From UBA1479 sp002706405 (GTDB taxonomy: Bacteria > Pseudomonadota > Alphaproteobacteria > Rhodospirillales > Casp-alpha2), in assembly GCA_963972255.1 (NCBI GenBank), contig CAXATO010000004.1:1-64000 (forward strand): a DNA stretch of 64,000 bases, in the 5' to 3' direction. The notes beneath the pieces were generated by a model that was given only the letters and a program-made list of their open reading frames with translations, did no database searches and was not told the origin of the DNA. Position numbers and translations under genes: made by a program. Within the stretch, counting starts at the first letter, position 1. Each line of letters begins with the position of its first letter. Of this stretch, positions 46,836 to 55,721 are shown in pieces.

Positions 46836-48614
46836 ATGGGTATTTCGCGCTACAAATATGCCCGGCTGCTGCTGGCGGTCCGACGGATTATCCGCAACGA
46901 CCATCTGGTTCTGATGGTCCTGGCGCTTGTCGTCGGCTGCGCGTCGGGGGCGGCGGTCGTTGCCTTCCGCGAGGGTATCGCAGCCTTCCAGTTCCTTTTC
47001 TACGGCAGCGGCCACGAACGGCTGTCCCAATATGTGACCGGGCTGCCCTGGTGGCATGTGCTGCTGGCCCCCATGGTCGGCGGCCTGATCGTCGGCCTGT
47101 TCATCTACCTGTTTCTGCCCAACCGGAAACCCCAAGGGGTTGCCGACGTGATCGAGGCGGAACAGCTCCACGGCGGCTGGATGTCGTCCCGGGTCGGGCT
47201 GCTGTCGGCGATCGCCAGCGCGCTGTCGATCGGCGCCGGGGCGTCTGTCGGACGCGAAGGCCCGGCCGTCCACCTGGGGGCATCCCTGGGGGCCTGGGTG
47301 GCGCGGCGTCTGCGATTGACCCGGTCGCTGAACCGCACGCTGCTGGGCTGCGGCGTTGCCGCCGCCGTCGCCGCCTCGTTCAACGCGCCCCTGGCGGGGG
47401 CCCTGTTCGCCAACGAAGTCGTGATCGGCCATTACGCGCTGAAGGCCTTTGCGCCGGTCGTCGTCGCCTCCGTCGCCGGCACGGCCATTTCGCGGCATTG
47501 GTTCGGGAACTTCCCCGCTTTCGCCCTGGTCGACAATCCCCTGGCGTCCTTCTGGGAGTTTCCCGCCTTCGTCGGCCTGGGTGTCGCCAGCGCCGCCTGC
47601 GCCATTCTGATGATGCATTCCATCGTCGTCGCCTCCGACCTGGCCAAGCGCACGCCCCTGCCGCTGTGGCTGAAACCGGCAGTGGCGGGCCTGGCGGTCG
47701 GCGCCATGGCGCTGGTGGTTCCGCAAGTGCTGGGCGTCGGCTACGGCGTGACCGAAGACGCCATGCTGCACGTCTACGGCTTCGGAACGCTTTTGATCAT
47801 TCTCGCGGCAAAGATCATCGCCACGGCGATCAGCCACGGATACGGCTTTTCCGGCGGCGTATTCTCGCCGGCCCTGGTCGTCGGCGCCGTCGCCGGCGGC
47901 GCCTACGGCATCGTCGCCACCAGCATCTTCCCCGAGCTGTCGTCGGGCGTGCCCGCCTATACGGTGGTCGGCATGGGAGCGGTCGCGGCCTCGGTCCTGG
48001 GGGCGCCCATCTCGACCACGCTGATCATTTTCGAGATGACCTCGGACTACACCCTGACACTCGCGGTCATGATCGCCGTCGTCGTGTCCTCGGAAATCTC
48101 GCATCATTTCTATGACCGGTCCTACTTCGTGCGCCAGCTGCGCGAATGCGGCATCGACCTGAAGGAAGGGATCGAGGCCGAGGTCATGCAGACCATCACC
48201 GTCAACGCGGTGATGCGCCGCAATCTCAGCACCGTTTCCATGAGCACGGACCTGGAAACCCTGCGCCGCCTGCTGCAGGATTCCACCGTCGGCGAGATCT
48301 TCGTCACCCACGACGACGGCGGCCTGCACGGCACCATCACCTTGCCCGATCTGAGCGAGTTCGCCTTCGACCACGACCTGGACGGCCTGGTTAACGCCGG
48401 TGACGTGGCCCGCACCCCCCCCCCCATGCTGACCCGCCACGACGACATCGAAACGGCGGTGGCGCTCATGGACACTTCCGGCGAGAGCGTGATCCCGGTG
48501 ACGGAAAGCGAGCGCGACCGGACCCTGGTCGGCGCCGTCACCCATGACGACGTGATGACCGAATATAACCGCGTGCTCATGGAACGCCGCCGCGAGGAAC
48601 TGGGGCACGAATAA
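46836..48614 (+). CDS. ClC-family chloride channel/transporter with CBS pair
   Basis: 592 residues from ATG 46836 (GGAAGG upstream; ATG 46818 is possible). The ClC signatures are GREGPAVHLG (with gating glutamate), GYGFSGGVFSPALVVGAVAG (cut here) and late STTLIIFEMT. About 470-592 is a cytoplasmic CBS pair. A run of 11 C (48415-48425) in the inter-CBS linker could be a slippage or sequencing-error hotspot. Whether it is a channel or a Cl-/H+ exchanger cannot be told. It follows phoB by 80 bases. Confidence 0.9.
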   Translation: MGISRYKYARLLLAVRRIIRNDHLVLMVLALVVGCASGAAVVAFREGIAAFQFLFYGSGHERLSQYVTGLPWWHVLLAPMVGGLIVGLFIYLFLPNRKPQGVADVIEAEQLHGGWMSSRVGLLSAIASALSIGAGASVGREGPAVHLGASLGAWVARRLRLTRSLNRTLLGCGVAAAVAASFNAPLAGALFANEVVIGHYALKAFAPVVVASVAGTAISRHWFGNFPAFALVDNPLASFWEFPAFVGLGVASAACAILMMHSIVVASDLAKRTPLPLWLKPAVAGLAVGAMALVVPQVLGVGYGVTEDAMLHVYGFGTLLIILAAKIIATAISHGYGFSGGVFSPALVVGAVAGGAYGIVATSIFPELSSGVPAYTVVGMGAVAASVLGAPISTTLIIFEMTSDYTLTLAVMIAVVVSSEISHHFYDRSYFVRQLRECGIDLKEGIEAEVMQTITVNAVMRRNLSTVSMSTDLETLRRLLQDSTVGEIFVTHDDGGLHGTITLPDLSEFAFDHDLDGLVNAGDVARTPPPMLTRHDDIETAVALMDTSGESVIPVTESERDRTLVGAVTHDDVMTEYNRVLMERRREELGHE

Positions 48615-48688
48615 CCCCCCGCTTGCCGGTCCGCGGCACCCCCACCCCCGCGATAGCATCGCCCGTCCGGGGAGGTTATAAGACGGAT

Positions 48689-50974
48689 ATGTCTGATCCC
48701 TCCCAAATCCCGCCCGCGCCGCCGCCATCCGCACCCGCGGCCCCCGCCCCCTATCTTTCCGGCCTGAACGAGACCCAGGCCCAGGCCGTGGCCGCCGTCG
48801 ACGGCCCGGTGCTGGTGCTGGCCGGGGCCGGCACGGGCAAGACCCGCGTGCTGACCACGCGTCTGGCCCATATCCTGATGCAGCGCAAGGCGCGGCCCTG
48901 GGAAGTCCTGGCCGTGACCTTCACCAACAAGGCCGCGCGCGAGATGAAGGAGCGGGTCGGAAACCTGGTCGGCGCGCCGGTCGAAGGCTGGTGGGTCGGC
49001 ACCTTCCATGCCATCGGCGCGCGGATTTTGCGCGCCAACGCGGAACTGGTCGGGCGTCAGCCCAACTTCACGATTCTGGATTCCGATGACCAGGTGCGCC
49101 TGGTGAAGCAGCACCTGGACGCCCTGGAGATCGATCAGAAACGCTGGCCCCCGCGCGTCGTCTCGGGCGCCATCCAGCGCTTCAAGGACCGCGGCCTGAC
49201 GCCGGAAAAACTGCCCGAGGAAGAAGCCCAAAGCCTGTGCGATGGCCGGGGGCTGGAAATCTACAAAGCCTATCAGGACCGCCTGGAGGCGCTGAACGCC
49301 TGCGACTTCGGCGATCTGCTGCTGCTTTGTGTCGAGTTGTTCCAGACGGCACCCGAGGTGCTCGCCAAATACCAGCGCCAGTTCCGCTACATCATGGTCG
49401 ACGAGTACCAGGACACCAACGTGGCGCAATACCTGTGGCTGCGCCTTTTGGCCCAGGCCCATAAGAACATCTGCTGCGTCGGCGACGATGACCAGTCGAT
49501 CTATTCCTGGCGCGGGGCCGAGGTCGGCAACATCCTGCGCTTCGAGAAGGATTTTCCCGGCGCCACCGTGGTGCGGCTGGAGCGCAATTACCGCTCGACC
49601 TCCCACATCCTGGCCGCCGCCTCGGGCCTGATCGCGCACAACGACGGGCGCCTGGGCAAGACCCTGTGGACCGAGGAAAACGACGGCGACCCGGTCGTCG
49701 TGCGCGGCGTGTGGGACGGCGACGAGGAAGCCCGGGTGATCGGCGACGAGATCGAAAGCCTGCACCGCGGCGGCCACAAGCTGAACGAAATCGCCGTGCT
49801 GGTGCGCGCCGGCTTCCAGACCCGCGAATTCGAAGAACGCCTGATCACCCTCGGCGTGCCCTACCGCGTGGTCGGCGGCCAACGGTTCTACGAGCGTCAG
49901 GAAATCCGCGACGCCATCGCCTATCTGCGGGTGATCGCGCAGCCCGCCGATGACCTTGCGTTCGAGCGCATCGTCAACCTGCCCAAGCGCGGCCTGGGCG
50001 ACGCCACCATGCAGGCGGTGCACCTGCACGCCCGCGCCCGCGGCCTGCCCCTGGTCGCGGCGGCGCGGGAGATTTGCGGCACGGACGAACTGAAACCCAA
50101 AGCCCGCCAGACGCTGACCCAGCTGATCGGTGATTTCGACCGCTGGCGGGGATTGGTTTCCGTGACCGACCATATCGACGTGGTCAAAACGGTGCTGGAC
50201 GAAAGCGGCTACACGGACATGTGGCGGGAATCGAAAGCGCCGGAAGCCCAGGGACGGCTGGAGAACCTCAAGGAAATGGTCGTGGCGCTGGAGGATTTCG
50301 ACAATCTGGCCGGCTTCCTGGAGCACGTCAGCCTGGTCATGGAGAACGAGGAAAACGCGACCGACGACAAGGTCTCGCTGATGACCCTGCACGGCGCCAA
50401 GGGGTTGGAGTTCGAGACCGTGTTCCTGCCCGGCTGGGAGGAAGGCCTGTTTCCCCATCAGCGCGCCCTGGACGAAGGCGGCCTGGCGGCGCTGGAGGAA
50501 GAACGCCGGCTGGCCTATGTCGGGCTGACGCGGGCACGCAAACGCGCCGCCATATCGTTTGCCGCCAACCGCCGGGTCTACGGCCAGTGGCAGACGGCGT
50601 TGCCGTCGCGCTTCGTCGAAGAATTGCCGGGCGACAACATCAGCCGCCAGCAGGAACAGGGCCTATATGCCGGGTCCGGTTACGGCGGCCTGGGCAATGG
50701 CGGCTATGACGGGGGCACGGCCTTTCCGGGTGCGCTGCGCCGCGGCGGCCCGCGGGCGTCGCGCTTCGCCGGCGGCGGCAACGCGGGCGGCGGGGATTGG
50801 CGCGCGGCGGCGCGCGACAGCACCGGCGACGGCCTGACCGTGGGCACCCGCGTGTTCCATCAGAAATTCGGCTACGGCCGCATCAAGGCCAAGGACGGCG
50901 ACAAACTGGAGATCGATTTCGAAAAGGCCGGGACCAAGAAGGTCATGGGCAGTTTCGTCGAAAGCGTGTCATGA
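48689..50974 (+). CDS. UvrD/PcrA-type DNA helicase
   Basis: 761 residues. Walker A is LAGAGTGKTRVL (about 50), the 1B/2A core holds VDEYQDTN, CCVGDDDQSIYSWRGA and ERNYRSTSHI; later motifs GAKGLEFETVFLPG and RLAYVGLTRARK are present. A Gly-rich linker leads to a C-terminal Tudor-like end (RVFHQKFGYGRIKA), as in PcrA. It works in repair and replication restart. Its stop overlaps the next gene (ATGA). Confidence 0.95.
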   Translation: MSDPSQIPPAPPPSAPAAPAPYLSGLNETQAQAVAAVDGPVLVLAGAGTGKTRVLTTRLAHILMQRKARPWEVLAVTFTNKAAREMKERVGNLVGAPVEGWWVGTFHAIGARILRANAELVGRQPNFTILDSDDQVRLVKQHLDALEIDQKRWPPRVVSGAIQRFKDRGLTPEKLPEEEAQSLCDGRGLEIYKAYQDRLEALNACDFGDLLLLCVELFQTAPEVLAKYQRQFRYIMVDEYQDTNVAQYLWLRLLAQAHKNICCVGDDDQSIYSWRGAEVGNILRFEKDFPGATVVRLERNYRSTSHILAAASGLIAHNDGRLGKTLWTEENDGDPVVVRGVWDGDEEARVIGDEIESLHRGGHKLNEIAVLVRAGFQTREFEERLITLGVPYRVVGGQRFYERQEIRDAIAYLRVIAQPADDLAFERIVNLPKRGLGDATMQAVHLHARARGLPLVAAAREICGTDELKPKARQTLTQLIGDFDRWRGLVSVTDHIDVVKTVLDESGYTDMWRESKAPEAQGRLENLKEMVVALEDFDNLAGFLEHVSLVMENEENATDDKVSLMTLHGAKGLEFETVFLPGWEEGLFPHQRALDEGGLAALEEERRLAYVGLTRARKRAAISFAANRRVYGQWQTALPSRFVEELPGDNISRQQEQGLYAGSGYGGLGNGGYDGGTAFPGALRRGGPRASRFAGGGNAGGGDWRAAARDSTGDGLTVGTRVFHQKFGYGRIKAKDGDKLEIDFEKAGTKKVMGSFVESVS

Positions 50975-51855
50975 GCCCTTCATCCCAACGATTCCTGTGG
51001 TCCATTTCCTTCCGCACGACGGCCGCCGAGGTTCCGTTCCTCGAGGCCTGTCTGGACCCGATGTGCGAAAGCGTCTCCTCGTTCGGAGACGAGGACGGCG
51101 GCCCCTGGCGGGTCGAAGGCATTGCCGTGGACGAGCCCGACCGGGCCCGCCTGCAGGCCGCCCTCAACGCCGCCTTCCCGGACGGCGATGCGCCGGCGCC
51201 GGTCATCGACCTGATCCCGCCCCGCGATTGGGTGAAGGAAAACATCTTCGAATTCCCGCCGCTGACCGTCGGCCGCTTCTTCATCCGCGGCTCCCACTTC
51301 GACGGCCCGACGCCGGGCGGACAGATCCCCCTGTATCTGGATGCCGGCACGGCCTTCGGCTCGGGCGAACACGGTTCGACCGCCGGCTGCCTCACCTGCA
51401 TCGGCGACCTGGCGAGGAAACTGCGTCCGGCGCGGGTCCTCGACATGGGCTGCGGGTCCGGCATCCTCGGCATCGCCGCGGCCAAGCTGTGGAACGTGCC
51501 CGTGGTCGCCACGGACATCGATGCCGAAGCCGCGCGGGTCACCGCCCTGAACGCGGCGCAGAACGACGTCGGTCATCTGGTCACCGCCGTCGCCGGTGCC
51601 GGCTACAGCGCGCCCATCGTGCGCCAGGCGGCCCCCTATGACCTGATCGTGGAAAATATCCTGGCCCGACCAATCCGCCGGCTGTCCTGCGATCTGGCAC
51701 AGCATCTGGCGCCCGGCGGGGTCTGCGTGCTGTCGGGCCTGGTGGTGCGCGACGCGCAACTGGTCATCACCGCCCATCGCCGCCAGGGCCTGCGCCTCGT
51801 CCGCCATATGACCATCAACGGCTGGCGGACCCTGGTGATGGCGAAACCCCGCTAA
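50971..51855 (+). CDS. prmA: Ribosomal protein L11 methyltransferase-like (PrmA)
   Basis: 294 residues. The class I motif VLDMGCGSGILGIAAAK lies at about 155, and DLIVENILARPIRRL is the PrmA NxLA-type catalytic block. The N-terminal domain is shorter than in E. coli PrmA. It is translationally coupled to the helicase gene. The start, GDAGTAFGSGEHGST (core GTAFGSGEHGST), is a conserved substrate element. The convergent photolyase gene overlaps its stop by 4 bases. Confidence 0.85.
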   Translation: MSPSSQRFLWSISFRTTAAEVPFLEACLDPMCESVSSFGDEDGGPWRVEGIAVDEPDRARLQAALNAAFPDGDAPAPVIDLIPPRDWVKENIFEFPPLTVGRFFIRGSHFDGPTPGGQIPLYLDAGTAFGSGEHGSTAGCLTCIGDLARKLRPARVLDMGCGSGILGIAAAKLWNVPVVATDIDAEAARVTALNAAQNDVGHLVTAVAGAGYSAPIVRQAAPYDLIVENILARPIRRLSCDLAQHLAPGGVCVLSGLVVRDAQLVITAHRRQGLRLVRHMTINGWRTLVMAKPR

Positions 51856-53288
51856 CCGCGTTTCAGTGACTTGAATGCCGCCAACGCCCGCTCGCGGGCC
51901 CGTTTGTGATCGATAACCGGTTCGGGATAGTCCCGGCCCAGCACCACGCCCGCTTCGGCCAGAACGTCCGCCGGCGCGGTCCAGGGGCTGTGGAGGTGTT
52001 TGTCGGACAGGCCGGCGATCTCCGGCACCCAGCGGCGCACATAGTCCCCGCCCTTGTCGAACTTCTGGCCCTGCAATGTGGGATTGAAGATGCGGAAATA
52101 GGGCGCGGCATCCGCACCGCAGCCCGCGACCCATTGCCAGTTGAAGGGATTGGACGCGGGGTCGGCGTCGACCAGGGTGTCCCAGAACCAAGCCTCGCCC
52201 ACCTGCCAGGGCTGCAGCAGGTGCTTGACCAGGAACGAGGCCGCGACCATGCGCACTCGGTTGTGCATGGTGCCCGTTGCCCAAAGCTCGCGCATGCCCG
52301 CATCGACGATGGGATAGCCGGTCTGGCCGCGCTGCCAGGCGGTCAGCAGATCATCGTCCGGTGCCCAGGGAAAAGCGTCGAACTTGGCATCCATGGGCTG
52401 CTCGGCCAGGTCGGGGAAATGAAACAACACGTGATGGGCGAATTCCCGCCACACCAGTTCCTTGAGAAACGTCTCCCGCCCCTGGCCGGCTGGCGCCTGG
52501 CCCACGGCGGCGGCCCAGACCTGGCGCGGTCCGATATCGCCCCAGGCCAGATGGGCCGACAGGCCCGAGGTCGCCGGCCGGGCCGGAAAATCCCGCCGAT
52601 CCGCATAGTCCATGACGGCGCCGTCGAGAAAGCGCGCCAGGCGGTCCATCGCCCCGGCCGAACCCGGCAGCCAATGGTCGGAAAACCCCGCCGCCCAATC
52701 GGGCGACCGGGGCGTCAGGGCCCAGTCCGCCAAATCATCACTGCGCGGCCAGGTTCCCGGCGCAGCCATAGCCACCGGTGCGGAAACAGGCGGCGGCGGG
52801 TCGCCCGCCGCGCGGCAGGCCTGCCAGAAACGGGTGTAGACCTTGTAGCCGCCGCCGGCCTTGGTCGTGATCTCCCAGGGCTCGGCCAGCAACGCGCCGT
52901 TGAAGCTTTCGGCCCCGACGCCCCGGTCCCGCAGGGTTTCCTTTATGTCCGCGTCACGGGCGATTGATCCCTTGTCGTAACAGCGGTTCCACAGAACCGT
53001 ACCCGCGCCCGTTTCCGCGATCAGGGTGTCGAGTTCCGCCCCCGCCGGCCCTCGGCGCAGAATCAGCCGCGCCCCCAACTCCGCCAGATCGCGGTCCAAG
53101 GCAGCCAGGGAATGATGCAGCCACCAGCGCGACGCCCCGCCCGGCGGGCGCAGGCCGGGCGTCGCTTCGTCCAGGATGAACACCGGCACGACCGGCACGC
53201 CCATGGCCGCCGCCCGGGCCAGGGCCGGATTGTCGGCCAGGCGCAGGTCGCGGCGGAACCAGACGATGACGGGCTGTATGGAGGGCAT
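51852..53288 (-). CDS. phrB: Deoxyribodipyrimidine photolyase
   Basis: 478 residues, typical for class I CPD photolyases. The antenna domain starts PVIVWFRRDLRLADNPAL. The FAD and DNA-binding region includes GRETFLKELVWREFAHHVL, GYPIVDAGMRELWATGTMHN (cut) and NPFNWQWVAGCG. It repairs UV dimers with light. The ATG 53288 begins the family pattern; 62 residues of upstream open frame are antisense to the promoter region and excluded. Confidence 0.93.
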   Translation of the reverse strand: MPSIQPVIVWFRRDLRLADNPALARAAAMGVPVVPVFILDEATPGLRPPGGASRWWLHHSLAALDRDLAELGARLILRRGPAGAELDTLIAETGAGTVLWNRCYDKGSIARDADIKETLRDRGVGAESFNGALLAEPWEITTKAGGGYKVYTRFWQACRAAGDPPPPVSAPVAMAAPGTWPRSDDLADWALTPRSPDWAAGFSDHWLPGSAGAMDRLARFLDGAVMDYADRRDFPARPATSGLSAHLAWGDIGPRQVWAAAVGQAPAGQGRETFLKELVWREFAHHVLFHFPDLAEQPMDAKFDAFPWAPDDDLLTAWQRGQTGYPIVDAGMRELWATGTMHNRVRMVAASFLVKHLLQPWQVGEAWFWDTLVDADPASNPFNWQWVAGCGADAAPYFRIFNPTLQGQKFDKGGDYVRRWVPEIAGLSDKHLHSPWTAPADVLAEAGVVLGRDYPEPVIDHKRARERALAAFKSLKRG

Positions 53289-53422
53289 GGACAGCAGGCT
53301 CCGAACAGGTGACGGGAGGGCGACTATACCCCAAGTGGGTGGCGGCGCCCCGCCCCTATGGTATACCGTTCGCAAAACTCGAGCCGCCTTAGGCGGCCGT
53401 ATCGCACACACAGGAGACGACC

Positions 53423-54928
53423 ATGACGACCGCCTTGATGAACATTTCCAACGCTCAGGACTTCTACGCACCAAAAGGCATGCTGATCGGCGGCCGCTGG
53501 GTCGAAGCCGCCTCGGGCGCCACCATCACGGTCGAGAACCCCGCCAACCGAGCCAAGGTCGCCCAGGTTCCGCAGGGCAGCGCGGAAGACGTGGACAAGG
53601 CCGTTGCCGCCGCCACCAAGGCATTTCCCGACTGGGCGCGGACCAATCCGCGCGAACGGGGCCGCGCCCTGCTGCGCATCGCCGACGCCATGGACGCCCG
53701 GGCCGAGGAAATGGCCCGCACCATCGCCCTGGAAACGGGCAACGCGCTGCGCACCCAGGCCCGGCCCGAAGCCAAGGTTTCCGCCGACATCTTCCGTTAT
53801 TATGGCGGCCTGGGCAGCGAGTTGAAGGGTGAGACCATCCCGCTCGGCGAAAACATCCTGAGCTACACCCGGCGCGAGCCCCTGGGCGTGGTCGGCGCCG
53901 TCATTCCGTGGAACGCGCCGGTTCTGTTGGGCGCGCTGAAGATCGCGGCCGGGCTGGTGTCCGGCAACACGGTGGTCCTGAAAGCCGCCGAGGATGCGCC
54001 CTTGGGCGTGCTGATGATGGCCGACATCTGCCAGGAATTCCTGCCCGACGGCGTGCTCAACCTGCTGACCGGTTACGGCGCCGAATGCGGCGGGCCGCTC
54101 GCCAATCATCCGGGCGTGGCCAAGCTGTCGTTCACCGGATCGACCGAAGTCGGCAAGGTCATGATGCGCGCGGCGGCGGAACGGATCGTGCCGGTGTCCC
54201 TGGAACTGGGCGGCAAGAGCCCGTCCATCGTGTTCCCCGACGCGGACGAGGATTGGGTGGTCGACGGCATCATCGCCGCCATGCGCTTCACCCGCCAGAG
54301 CCAGTCCTGCACCGCCGGCTCGCGCCTGTTCCTGCATGCCGACATCTTCGATTCCTTCCTCGACAAATTGGCGGCCAAAACCGCGACCCTGAAAATGGGC
54401 GATCCGCTGGACGAAGCGACCGACGTCGGCACGATCATCAACGAAAAGCAATTCCGCCGGGTCTGCGGTTATGTCGAGGAAGGCCTGAAGCGCGATGACG
54501 CGCGCCTCATCATGGGGGGACTGCCGCCTGAAACCGGCCCGCTCAGCGAGGGTTATTTCGCCATGCCGACCCTGTTCGCCGACGCCTCCAACGACTGGCG
54601 CCTGGCGCGTGAGGAAATCTTCGGCCCGGTCCTGGTGGCGATCCGCTGGACCGACACCGACGACGTCATCCGCATGGCCAACGACAGCCATTATGGGCTC
54701 GCGGCCTATGTCTGGACCCACGACATCGGCGAAGGCCTGCGCACGGCCCATGCCATTGAAAGCGGCTGGGTTCAGGTCAACCAGGGCGGCGGCCAGGTGC
54801 CGGGCCATTCCTACGGCGGCTACAAGCAAAGCGGCCTGGGCCGGGAGTTCTCCCTGGAAGGCATGCTGGAAAGCTTCACCCAGCGCAAGAACGTGACCGT
54901 CAATCTGGACACGCCGCGGAGCCGCTAG
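53423..54928 (+). CDS. NAD(P)-dependent aldehyde dehydrogenase
   Basis: 501 residues. The catalytic glutamate lies in LELGGKSP (about 268) and the cysteine in SQSCTAGSR (about 300). It belongs to the large ALDH family (betaine-, phenylacetaldehyde- or 4-hydroxymuconic-type); the substrate is not assigned. GGAGACGACC precedes the ATG. Single gene. Confidence 0.9.
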   Translation: MTTALMNISNAQDFYAPKGMLIGGRWVEAASGATITVENPANRAKVAQVPQGSAEDVDKAVAAATKAFPDWARTNPRERGRALLRIADAMDARAEEMARTIALETGNALRTQARPEAKVSADIFRYYGGLGSELKGETIPLGENILSYTRREPLGVVGAVIPWNAPVLLGALKIAAGLVSGNTVVLKAAEDAPLGVLMMADICQEFLPDGVLNLLTGYGAECGGPLANHPGVAKLSFTGSTEVGKVMMRAAAERIVPVSLELGGKSPSIVFPDADEDWVVDGIIAAMRFTRQSQSCTAGSRLFLHADIFDSFLDKLAAKTATLKMGDPLDEATDVGTIINEKQFRRVCGYVEEGLKRDDARLIMGGLPPETGPLSEGYFAMPTLFADASNDWRLAREEIFGPVLVAIRWTDTDDVIRMANDSHYGLAAYVWTHDIGEGLRTAHAIESGWVQVNQGGGQVPGHSYGGYKQSGLGREFSLEGMLESFTQRKNVTVNLDTPRSR

Positions 54929-55036
54929 GACAGCGACCGCGCGACGTCCGGCGGGCGACGGCCCGTGGCCCGCACCCATCCGCGGGCCCGGGCGATCGAC
55001 GCCGGGCCCGGCGGAAGGGCAGGGCCGGACGGATGG

Positions 55037-55561
55037 TTACTGGCTCGGCTTCGGCTGGTCCAGATAGCGGACGTCGCGAACCGGATAGGGCAGCGGGTTG
55101 ATGTAGGCATAACCCTGGGATTGCAGATAGGCAATCTCCGGGAAGCCCGCCGGCACGACAGTCACGAAGCTGTGGAAGTCATCGGCCTTGAAGCCGGCCG
55201 CGCGAAGGGCGTTATGGCACATGCGGAACTCCACGCCGTCGTCGGCCAGTTCCTTCATCTTGTCCATCATCCCTTGGTATTTGATGTAATTCTCTTTCGC
55301 GAAGGCCCGCAGCTCGGGCCCATGGGTCACGACGACCATTTTCCCTTTCAGGGGGATTTTGGTGTTCTTCACGAAGGCATAAAGAATGTTGAGGCTTTTG
55401 GGATCCATGTAGTTCACGTCGAACACCGCATTGATGGTCGGGTACTCATGAAGGTCGGTTTTCGACGTACCATAGGGCGACAGCGTGTCGTCCGCATGGG
55501 ACGCCGGCGACAGCGACAACAGCGCCAAAGATGCCAAAACGGCGAATGCAAGGTGTCTCAT
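55037..55561 (-). CDS. Exported DsrE-like protein
   Basis: 174 residues from ATG 55561 (AAAGGA upstream). A Sec signal peptide (cleavage after SHA near 23) is followed by a DsrE/YchN-type fold. The conserved cysteine FRMCHNAL lies at about 118 in the position used for sulfur carriage in this superfamily. An export signal suggests periplasmic sulfur or redox handling. No sulfur-oxidation genes adjoin it, so its function is open. Confidence 0.75.
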   Translation of the reverse strand: MRHLAFAVLASLALLSLSPASHADDTLSPYGTSKTDLHEYPTINAVFDVNYMDPKSLNILYAFVKNTKIPLKGKMVVVTHGPELRAFAKENYIKYQGMMDKMKELADDGVEFRMCHNALRAAGFKADDFHSFVTVVPAGFPEIAYLQSQGYAYINPLPYPVRDVRYLDQPKPSQ

Positions 55562-55721
55562 GTTCGTTTTCCTTTGGGTTTCCGGGGGAACATTGAACAC
55601 TCGATATCACGGCCTCTCGACACAAAAAACCATTTATTTATGTGGTTTATTATTTTTTACATAATTATTATGTATTTAATGAGCCAACCGATTGCGAGAT
55701 GCGCCCGAATGCCTGTCAGGC

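Noticed and set aside
46770..48734. 654-codon open frame opposite the ClC channel gene
   Set aside because: Antisense of a gene with clear ClC motifs; protein would be Gly/Asp/Gln/Arg-rich without family resemblance.
48122..50458. 778-codon minus-strand frame opposite the UvrD/PcrA helicase
   Set aside because: Same explanation; the helicase motifs are unambiguous on the plus strand.
53324..54979. 551-codon minus-strand frame opposite aldehyde dehydrogenase
   Set aside because: The dehydrogenase catalytic residues lie on the plus strand; the antisense frame has no domain.
55627..55658. AT-rich hairpin with T-run
   Set aside because: AAACCA/TGGTTT is a six-pair weak stem 700 bases from the nearest plus-strand stop, in an AT-rich promoter region; probably chance.
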